8,863 nt of DNA from an uncultured Collinsella sp. GTDB taxonomy: Bacteria > Actinomycetota > Coriobacteriia > Coriobacteriales > Coriobacteriaceae. A program made the position numbers and the translations under genes. This document shows, one piece after another, positions 1 through 4,519 of this stretch (positions within the stretch are counted from its first letter, which is position 1; each line of letters opens with the position of its first letter). The notes below the pieces were generated by a model, which saw only the letters and a program-made list of their open reading frames with translations, had not been told where the DNA came from and ran no database searches. The stretch is from contig CAJKEF010000039.1 of assembly GCA_905198825.1 (NCBI GenBank), positions 1-8,863 on the forward strand. The letters are read 5' to 3'.

Positions 1-14
1 CGGAGCCCTTCTTT
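1..14 (+). terminator. Possible 3' half of an intrinsic terminator cut by the window edge
   Basis: The window opens with CGGAGCCC directly followed by TTCTTTATT. A GC-rich arm followed by a T-rich run is what the descending arm of a rho-independent terminator looks like, but the ascending arm would lie before base 1, so the hairpin cannot be confirmed. If real, it closes an unseen plus-strand gene to the left and makes the downstream carbamate kinase an independent transcription unit. Confidence 0.3.
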
Positions 15-305
15 ATTCCTTATGCTGGATGAAAAGCCCCTTGTTTTTGCAGGGGTGCATACTCGACTTATAAGTGCATAGAATCTCGTATAGCGCGAGT
101 AAGATATTGCGCTGTCCATTTTGTGTTTAGCAGAGATGTAGTTTGCATAATCTGACATAATCCTCGCTGCATTTAAATAAAGTTGCACGTAAATGGCGTA
201 GATATGCCTAAGCTTGGCTTCTTTACGCTGAGCGGGTAAAAATGACCGTTCACCGTTCAACTGTTTTCAAAATGAATAAAATAAGGGATAACAGGAATAT
301 AAACC
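15..305 (+). other. AT-rich non-coding control region upstream of carbamate kinase
   Basis: No convincing ORF lies here on either strand, and the base composition is clearly richer in A+T than the flanking genes. Visible elements are a weak CCCCT/AGGGG stem-loop (37-55), a perfect 10-base palindrome ACTTATAAGT (66-75), a direct repeat GTGCATA (55-61 and 74-80), four copies of TGCAT (56, 75, 144, 168), and an 8-base palindrome ATTTAAAT (171-178). CATAAT hexamers at 146-151 and 156-161 resemble -10 boxes, but none has a good -35 partner. The length and repeat content suggest a regulated promoter, with unknown regulators. Confidence 0.5.
245..282 (+). promoter_or_regulatory. Candidate activator-dependent promoter of arcC
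   Basis: Two tandem copies of ACCGTTC (245-251 and 252-258) lie immediately upstream of a -10-like hexamer TAAAAT (277-282). The place where a -35 box should be (about 254-259) has no resemblance to TTGACA and is instead occupied by the repeat, an arrangement seen at promoters that need an activator. Transcription would start near 289, giving an untranslated leader of about 90 bases that contains the stem-loop at 306-343. This is pattern reading only; no regulator is identified. Confidence 0.25.
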
Positions 306-343
306 TTAATAAACTCGTGTATCGCACGGACACGGGTTATTAA
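306..343 (+). promoter_or_regulatory. Strong stem-loop in the arcC leader or an operator palindrome
   Basis: Bases 306-311 (TTAATA) pair with 338-343 (TATTAA), and 313-320 (ACTCGTGT) pair with 330-337 (ACACGGGT, one G-T wobble). A312 is bulged and the loop is nine bases (321-329). That gives a 14-bp stem ending 35 bases before the arcC ATG. No T-run follows, so it is not an ordinary terminator. It could be an RNA element that stabilises the mRNA or tunes translation, or a DNA operator. It overlaps the upstream in-frame ATG at 343, which argues against that ATG as a start. Confidence 0.5.
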
Positions 344-378
344 TGGGTTGTAGGCCTTTTACAGAAAGGATTCCAGCA

Positions 379-1341
379 ATGTCTAAGCCTCTTGGCAAGC
401 CCGATCGTATTGTCGTCGCCCTTGGCGGCAACGCCCTCGGCAACAACCCCGTTGAGCAGATCGAGGCCGTGAGCAACACCGCTCACGCTCTTCTCGGCCT
501 GATCGAGCAGGGCAACGAGATCATCATCACCCACGGCAACGGCCCGCAGGTCGGCATGATCCAGAACGCCTTCGCCGCCGCCCACGACGCCATCGGCACC
601 CCCGAGATGCCGCTGCCCGAGTGCGGCGCCATGTCCCAGGGCTACATTGGCTATCACCTGCAGCAGGGCATTGGCCGCGAGATGCACAAGCGCTATAAGC
701 GTTGGCACGCCGCCACCGTCGTCACCCAGATCGAGTGCGATCCGGATGATCCCGCGTTCAAGAACCCGACCAAGCCGATCGGCCCCTTCTACACCGAGGA
801 GCAGGCCAAGGAGTTCATGGCCGAGGATCCCTCCAAGGTCTTCGTCGAGGATTCCGGCCGCGGCTGGCGTCGCGTCGTCGCTTCCCCCGATCCCAAGAAG
901 ATCGTCGAGGCTGACTCCATCCTCAACCTGCTCGACAACGAGTTCATCGTCATCGCCTGCGGTGGCGGCGGCATCCCCGTCGTCCGCGACTACGAGAACA
1001 AGGGCTGCTACAAGGGCGTTCCCGCCGTCATCGACAAGGACCTGGGCGGCGAGCTGCTGGCCGAGGACTGCGACGCCGACGTTCTGTTCCTGCTGACCGC
1101 CGTTGAGCATGTCGCCATCAACTTTGGCAAGCCCAACCAGGAGGAGCTCGAGGACCTCACCGCCGACGAGGCCGAGCGCCTGGCCGACGAGGGTCAGTTC
1201 GGCAAGGGTTCCATGGAGCCCAAGGTCCGCGCTGCCATCAAGTTCGCCCGTTCCCGCAAGGGCCGCACCTGCATCATCGGCGCCCTGGACAAGGCCGCCG
1301 AGACCATGGCCGGCCTCTCCGGTACCCGCATCCACGAGTAG
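379..1341 (+). CDS. arcC: Carbamate kinase
   Basis: Encodes a 320-residue cytoplasmic amino-acid-kinase-fold enzyme that reversibly transfers phosphate between carbamoyl phosphate and ADP, yielding ATP, ammonia and CO2 in fermentative metabolism. Length and motifs fit carbamate kinase end to end: GGNAL (16-20), HGNGPQVG (52-59), SQGYIG (86-91), NPTKPIGPFY (129-138) with the candidate catalytic Lys131, ACGGGGIPV (193-201), VIDKDLGG (217-224), LLTAVEHV (238-245) and GSMEPK (277-282). The ATG at 379 is preferred over an in-frame ATG at 343 because AGAAAGGA (363-370) lies eight bases before it, and the extra twelve residues are not part of the family. No arginine deiminase or carbamoyltransferase gene is visible beside it, so the source of carbamoyl phosphate is unknown from this window. 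Codon use is very strongly biased to C/G-ending codons, suggesting high expression. It is flanked by a long leader and its own terminator. Confidence 0.95.
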   Translation: MSKPLGKPDRIVVALGGNALGNNPVEQIEAVSNTAHALLGLIEQGNEIIITHGNGPQVGMIQNAFAAAHDAIGTPEMPLPECGAMSQGYIGYHLQQGIGREMHKRYKRWHAATVVTQIECDPDDPAFKNPTKPIGPFYTEEQAKEFMAEDPSKVFVEDSGRGWRRVVASPDPKKIVEADSILNLLDNEFIVIACGGGGIPVVRDYENKGCYKGVPAVIDKDLGGELLAEDCDADVLFLLTAVEHVAINFGKPNQEELEDLTADEAERLADEGQFGKGSMEPKVRAAIKFARSRKGRTCIIGALDKAAETMAGLSGTRIHE

Positions 1342-1363
1342 TCTCTACTCTGTTGCATCTCTC

Positions 1364-1387
1364 GTGGGCGCCAGGCAAAGCGCCCAC
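1364..1387 (+). other. Stem-loop between arcC stop and its terminator
   Basis: GTGGGCGC (1364-1371) pairs perfectly with GCGCCCAC (1380-1387) around an eight-base loop, 22 bases after the arcC stop codon. No T-run follows, so it is not itself a terminator. A second, stronger hairpin with a T-tail follows at 1407. The likely role is protection of the mRNA 3' end or help with termination; this is inference. Confidence 0.45.
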
Positions 1388-1406
1388 AAACTAGCCTCTC
1401 TTCATG

Positions 1407-1443
1407 AGCCCCGCAGTCCGCTCCGACTGCGGGGCTTTTGTTT
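1407..1443 (+). terminator. Rho-independent terminator of arcC
   Basis: A perfect 12-bp stem, AGCCCCGCAGTC (1407-1418) with GACTGCGGGGCT (1425-1436), closes a six-base loop CGCTCC and is followed by TTTTGTTT. It ends the plus-strand arcC transcript before the convergent peptidase gene. Confidence 0.93.
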
Positions 1444-1457
1444 CAACCCGGCACTTA

Positions 1458-1538
1458 GGGACGTTCCTTTCCTGCCGGCAGCATGGGACAGTCCTTAAAG
1501 GCTGTCCCCAACGACCACTCATTTAAGTCTGTCCCCAA
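1458..1538. repeat. GGGAC/GTCCC inverted-repeat patch, REP-like
   Basis: Between the convergent genes lie GGGACGTTCC (1458-1467), the perfect palindrome CTGCCGGCAG (1472-1481), GGGACAGTCC (1485-1494), then CTGTCCCCAA twice (1502-1511 and 1529-1538). GGGACAG (1485-1491) pairs with CTGTCCC (1502-1508) as a hairpin with a short loop. The layout of repeated, inverted GGGAC cores in a convergent intergenic gap resembles REP/BIME-type elements that RAYT (REP-associated tyrosine) transposases mobilise. I recall similar motifs in Coriobacteriia intergenic DNA but cannot confirm copy number here. No transposase gene is present in the window. Confidence 0.45.
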
Positions 1539-1541
1539 TGA

Positions 1542-2576
1542 TTAGTAGTAGGCCCACATGGCTTCGATTTCATTGAGGACTTCTACGACGCCCCAGCGGC
1601 GGGCGCTGCGGCTTTGCGAGTTGGGGTCGTAGACTCCCACTTGATCGGCATCGTCGATGCCCCAGAGCACGATATAGTGTCCAACGCTGGTAAAGGTTCC
1701 GGGACGAACCGATGCGATGATGGGTGCGCCCGAGCGCAGCGCCTGGGTGATGGAGCTGCGATCGATATGGAGCTCAGTTCCGTCAAGGCCCAGCTGCCAT
1801 GCGCCGCTCGTCATAAACGACCACTCGGTGGCGCCGGTGGGCGCATAGTTGCCCGCCTCGGAAAGAGCGCACATATCGACCGGCGTCATATCGGTGTGGC
1901 CGGTCTTATAGATGTAGACCATGGTAAGACAGGTAGGGCCGCAGGCATTTTGGCGGATGGTACCGCCGGCGTAGGGCAGCTCCGACCATGCCGGGTCAAT
2001 CTGATAGATGTGGGGCATGGTGCCGGCTTGCCACTGCGAACGCGGGGTCGAAAACGCAAACGAATAGCCGGGCGCGACCGGGGCCTTGAGCAGCTTATCC
2101 TCGGCGGTTGGATCGAGGCCGGCCGAGCCGTGGGAGATACAGGAGCTCATAAGCACAAAGACCAGACAGGTGAGGATAGAGCACAGTGCGAGGCGAAGTC
2201 GACGAGCTGACAGGGCGGGGGCATTCACGTACGATGTCGAGCGGTGAGGCTTGCCGTCGCGTCCGCCTTGGGGATGCGAAAAGAAGCGGTTGATATGGAT
2301 GCCGGGCTGACGTGCGCCGTTGCGGCGTAGTTGCGGAACCTCGGCCTGGCGCTGTCGAGTGCGCGCGCCCAAGCGGCCATCTTGCTGCGCGCTTGTACCC
2401 GTGCTCGGACGACCGCTCTGCCGCGTTCTGCTTGCCTGCTGCCGAGACGAAGGCCTGGGTTGCTCTTGAGGGCGTTGCGGATTGCTGCTCGTTGCACTTC
2501 TGGGCGTCGGCGTGGTACGGCCAGCAAGGCGAACGCTTTGTCGCCGTTGATCACCGTCGTTGTATCCGTATGCCAT
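1542..2576 (-). CDS. Membrane-anchored C39-like cysteine peptidase
   Basis: A 344-residue protein in three parts. Residues 1-125 are basic and low in complexity (Arg, Gln, Ser, Pro, Thr), probably disordered and cytoplasmic. Residues about 128-147 form one hydrophobic helix. Residues about 170-344 form a papain-like domain of the Peptidase_C39_2 type outside the membrane. The catalytic set is readable: Cys212 in QNACGPTC, His300 in SVGHYIVLWGID and Asp317 in VYDPNS. The domain is alone, without the ABC transporter parts of bacteriocin-processing C39 proteins, so its substrate is unknown; a cell-envelope or secreted peptide is possible. The ATG at 2576 has AAGGCGG five bases before it on the minus strand, and TTATAC further upstream resembles a -10 box. 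Codon use is less biased than in arcC. A later start closer to the membrane helix cannot be excluded. Confidence 0.8.
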   Translation of the reverse strand: MAYGYNDGDQRRQSVRLAGRTTPTPRSATSSNPQRPQEQPRPSSRQQASRTRQSGRPSTGTSAQQDGRLGARTRQRQAEVPQLRRNGARQPGIHINRFFSHPQGGRDGKPHRSTSYVNAPALSARRLRLALCSILTCLVFVLMSSCISHGSAGLDPTAEDKLLKAPVAPGYSFAFSTPRSQWQAGTMPHIYQIDPAWSELPYAGGTIRQNACGPTCLTMVYIYKTGHTDMTPVDMCALSEAGNYAPTGATEWSFMTSGAWQLGLDGTELHIDRSSITQALRSGAPIIASVRPGTFTSVGHYIVLWGIDDADQVGVYDPNSQSRSARRWGVVEVLNEIEAMWAYY

Positions 2577-2611
2577 TCGTACCGCCTTGTCTCATGTATA
2601 ACCTGTCCATC

Positions 2612-2821
2612 CTACAAAAAAGATGTGCAACAAATGGGCCTGCGCGTCAAAAGCTCGGTAAACGGTACGAAAGGCGCAAAACACACGGCCTCAAAAATAT
2701 CTCTATATGCGTCCGATGAGCGTACGCCCGTCGGGCGGGCGGCAACAATGAGCGGCAAACCGTGCCGTTCGTCCCAAAAACGGCGCCGCTCATATGCGAG
2801 TTCGGCCTTCGGTCGAGCCAT
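2612..2821 (-). CDS. Possible small protein of unknown function, 69 residues
   Basis: A minus-strand frame opening with ATG at 2821 and ending with TAG 35 bases before the peptidase start. The predicted product begins MARPKAELAYERRRF and ends in a Cys-containing tail CCTSFL. It has no recognisable domain and no clear membrane helix. In favour: the amino-acid mix looks protein-like and it is collinear with and close to the peptidase. Against: no ribosome binding site precedes the ATG, the same bases form strong stem-loops, and the frame simply continues upstream into antisense of the permease. It may be a chance ORF or a gene remnant. Confidence 0.2.
   Translation of the reverse strand: MARPKAELAYERRRFWDERHGLPLIVAARPTGVRSSDAYRDIFEAVCFAPFVPFTELLTRRPICCTSFL
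2748..2818 (+). promoter_or_regulatory. Stacked stem-loops in the permease leader
   Basis: The outer stem ATGAGCGGC (2748-2756) pairs perfectly with GCCGCTCAT (2785-2793). Inside it, GCCGTT (2764-2769) pairs with AACGGC (2779-2784) and stacks directly on the outer stem, with seven unpaired bases on the 5' side. A second hairpin follows, GTTCGGCC (2800-2807) with GGTCGAGC (2811-2818), loop TTC, with wobble pairs. No T-run follows either. If transcribed toward the permease, this is a structured leader ending about 118 bases before its ATG. It does not match a riboswitch class I recognise. Alternatively it is an operator region, or part of the possible minus-strand ORF. Confidence 0.4.
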
Positions 2822-2861
2822 GGGCGGCGCTGCTGTGCCAAGGCCGTATCTTAAAGCCACG

Positions 2862-2892
2862 AAATAAAAGCGCGCGGCGAAACGGACCGCGC
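2862..2892 (-). terminator. Possible minus-strand terminator upstream of the permease
   Basis: GCGCGG (2872-2877) and CCGCGC (2887-2892) form a 6-bp hairpin with a nine-base loop. Read on the minus strand it is followed by GC and then TTTTATTT (plus-strand 2862-2869), the form of an intrinsic terminator. It would stop transcripts running antisense out of the permease gene toward the peptidase. On the plus strand there is no T-run, so there it would be only a leader hairpin. Confidence 0.35.
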
Positions 2893-2898
2893 AAGGGG

Positions 2899-2917
2899 TG
2901 ACGTCAAGGGACGTCAA
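2899..2917 (+). repeat. Tandem GACGTCAA repeat before the permease ribosome binding site
   Basis: GACGTCAA occurs at 2900-2907 and 2910-2917, one helical turn (10 bases) apart. The first copy sits inside the 8-base palindrome TGACGTCA (2899-2906). Such phasing can mark a dimeric regulator site. Its position right before the Shine-Dalgarno sequence would suit repression of translation or of a downstream promoter, but no regulator is identified. Confidence 0.3.
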
Positions 2918-2936
2918 AAAGGAAAGGAGGGGAACA

Positions 2937-4388
2937 ATGGCGGACAAGAACACAGAAGTTGCAGTCGAGGATAACGGCGGCATGAAGAAAACGCTTTCGC
3001 TCTGGAACTTCTTCACCATCGGCTTTGGTGCCATTATCGGTACCGGTTGGGTTCTGCAGGTCGGCGACTGGATGGTCGTGGGCGGCGGTCCCGTTCCCGC
3101 TATGATCGCATTCCTCTTGGGTGCAATCTTCCTCGTGCCCGTCGGAGCTGTTTTCGGTGAGCTCACGGCTGCTATCCCCATCTCGGGCGGCATCGTCGAG
3201 TATGTCGATCGTAGCTTTGGCCGTACGCTGAGCTACATCACCGGATGGCTTTTGGCCCTGGGCAACGGTATCCTGTGCCCGTGGGAGGCCATCGCCATTT
3301 CGACCCTCGTGTCCGAGATGTTCGGCAGCCTGCCCGGTCTTGAGTGGCTGCGCGCCGTCAAGCTCTACACCATCCTGGGCGCTGACGTTTACCTGTTCCC
3401 GACGCTGATCGCGCTCGGCTTTGCAACCTACGTCATCTTCCTCAACTTCCGCGGCGCCAGCTCGGCCGCCAAGCTCCAGGCCTTCCTGACCAAGGCTCTG
3501 CTCTGCGGCATGCTGCTCGCCATGGGCGTCTCGCTGTTCACCGGCTCGCCGGACAACGCCATGCCCGTGTTCTCCCAGGTCACCGGCGCTGGCGGCGGCA
3601 AGGCCGCTACCGAGGGCGCCAGCCTGTTCGCCGGCATCGTGTCGGTCCTGGTTCTGACCCCGTTCTTCTACGCCGGTTTCGACACCATTCCTCAGCAGGC
3701 TGAGGAAGCAGCCGAGGGCCTCAACTGGAACAAGTTCGGCAAGATCATCTCCCTGGCCCTGCTGGCCGCCGGCGGCTTCTACATGGTCTGCATCTACTCG
3801 TTCGGCACCATCCTCGACTGGCATGAGTTTGTTAAGAGCCCGGTTCCCGCGCTTGCCTGCCTCAAGGGCATCAACATGCTCCTGTACCTGGCCATGCTCG
3901 TCATCGCTACGCTTGGACCCATGGGCCCGATGAACTCCTTCTACGGCGCCACGAGCCGCATCATGCTCGCCATGGGTCGCAAGGGCCAGCTGCCCGAGAA
4001 GTTCGCCGAGGTCGACCCCAAGTCCGGCGCTCCCAAGCTCGCCTGCGTCGTCCTGGGCGTCATCACCGTCATCGGTCCGTTCCTGGGCAAGAACATGCTC
4101 ATCCCTCTGACCAACGTGTCGGCTCTCGCCTTCATCTTCTCCTGCGGCATGGTCGCCCTCGCTTGTCTGCGCATGCGCTTCACCGAGCCCGACCTGCCTC
4201 GTCCCTACGAGGTGCCCGGCGGCAAGTTTGGCATCGGCCTCGCTATCGCTGCCTGCGCCATCATCATCGGCCTGCTCGTGATTCCGTTCTCTCCCGCCTC
4301 CCTCAACATGGTGGAGTGGAGCATCGTGATCGGCTGGTTGGCTATTGGCCTGGCCCTCATGGCTTTCACCAATTCCCGCAAAAAGTAA
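2937..4388 (+). CDS. APC-superfamily amino acid permease
   Basis: Encodes a 483-residue inner-membrane transporter of the amino acid-polyamine-organocation superfamily, expected to import an amino acid or related small molecule by proton coupling or exchange. About twelve hydrophobic helices can be traced between residues 23 and 478. Family marks are GFGAIIGTGW (29-38, the substrate-binding unwound part of helix 1), FGELTAAIPISGG (73-85), FFYAGFDTIPQQAEE (243-257), the cytoplasmic loop ATSRIMLAMGRKGQLPEKF (338-356) and RPYEVPGG (422-429). The exact substrate cannot be read. The ATG at 2937 is chosen over an in-frame GTG at 2898 because AAGGAGG (2924-2930) lies six bases before it. Codon use is strongly biased, as in arcC and the amidohydrolase. 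The amidohydrolase follows 131 bases downstream with no clear terminator between, which suggests the permease supplies its substrate. Confidence 0.92.
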   Translation: MADKNTEVAVEDNGGMKKTLSLWNFFTIGFGAIIGTGWVLQVGDWMVVGGGPVPAMIAFLLGAIFLVPVGAVFGELTAAIPISGGIVEYVDRSFGRTLSYITGWLLALGNGILCPWEAIAISTLVSEMFGSLPGLEWLRAVKLYTILGADVYLFPTLIALGFATYVIFLNFRGASSAAKLQAFLTKALLCGMLLAMGVSLFTGSPDNAMPVFSQVTGAGGGKAATEGASLFAGIVSVLVLTPFFYAGFDTIPQQAEEAAEGLNWNKFGKIISLALLAAGGFYMVCIYSFGTILDWHEFVKSPVPALACLKGINMLLYLAMLVIATLGPMGPMNSFYGATSRIMLAMGRKGQLPEKFAEVDPKSGAPKLACVVLGVITVIGPFLGKNMLIPLTNVSALAFIFSCGMVALACLRMRFTEPDLPRPYEVPGGKFGIGLAIAACAIIIGLLVIPFSPASLNMVEWSIVIGWLAIGLALMAFTNSRKK

Positions 4389-4394
4389 CGCCGA

Positions 4395-4491
4395 GCCGGG
4401 GCGGATCAGGTGCGCGGGACCCTCTCTTCCGCGTGCCGAACCCGGCGCCACTTGGGTAGCTTTGTGAGGCCTTAACCCAACACGGCCTCGC
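4395..4491 (+). other. Structured spacer between permease and amidohydrolase
   Basis: Several pairings are possible: GCCGGG (4395-4400) with CCCGGC (4441-4446) enclosing GCGCGG (4412-4417) with CCGCGT (4429-4434), then GTGAGGCC (4464-4471) with GGCCTCGC (4484-4491) over a 12-base loop. None is followed by a T-run, so transcription probably continues into the amidohydrolase. Such spacers can set different mRNA stability for the two halves of an operon. A weak promoter (TTAACC 4472-4477, TATATG 4496-4501) cannot be ruled out. Confidence 0.35.
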
Positions 4492-4519
4492 CCACTATAT
4501 GGATCCATAAGGAGGAACC

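Larger units (their letters stand above)
2577..2936. other. Divergent control region between peptidase and permease genes
   Basis: About 360 bases with no well-supported gene. It contains the likely minus-strand promoter and ribosome binding site of the peptidase (2582-2610), a possible small minus-strand ORF (2612-2821), a cluster of stem-loops (2748-2818 and 2872-2892), a tandem GACGTCAA repeat (2900-2917) and the permease ribosome binding site AAGGAGG (2924-2930). A short palindrome GCCCGTCGGGC lies at 2726-2736. I could not find a convincing plus-strand -35/-10 pair, so the start of the permease transcript is unknown. Confidence 0.5.

Noticed and set aside
343..378. Upstream in-frame ATG of arcC at 343
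   Set aside because: It lies at the edge of the stem-loop, has no Shine-Dalgarno, and adds residues absent from the family. The ATG at 379 has AGAAAGGA at good spacing.
340..1335. 331-residue minus-strand ORF opposite arcC
   Set aside because: It is the antisense shadow of a gene with strong C/G-ending codons. The product is a repetitive Gly/Ala/Leu/Val/Asp string with no domain or ribosome binding site.
2701..2818. A T-box or known riboswitch upstream of the permease
   Set aside because: Stem-loops are present, but I cannot find the conserved T-box sequence, a terminator/antiterminator pair, or the core of any riboswitch class I know.
2331..2867. 178-residue plus-strand ORF across the peptidase start and control region
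   Set aside because: Arg/Ala/Ser-rich shadow without a ribosome binding site. The opposite frame holds the peptidase with its catalytic motifs.
2898..2936. GTG at 2898 as the permease start
   Set aside because: It would put the strong AAGGAGG at 2924-2930 inside the coding region. The ATG at 2937 is ideally spaced from it.
2904..4508. 534-residue minus-strand ORF opposite the permease
   Set aside because: Low-complexity product rich in Gly, Glu, Asp and His, no domain, and the opposite strand carries an obvious permease.
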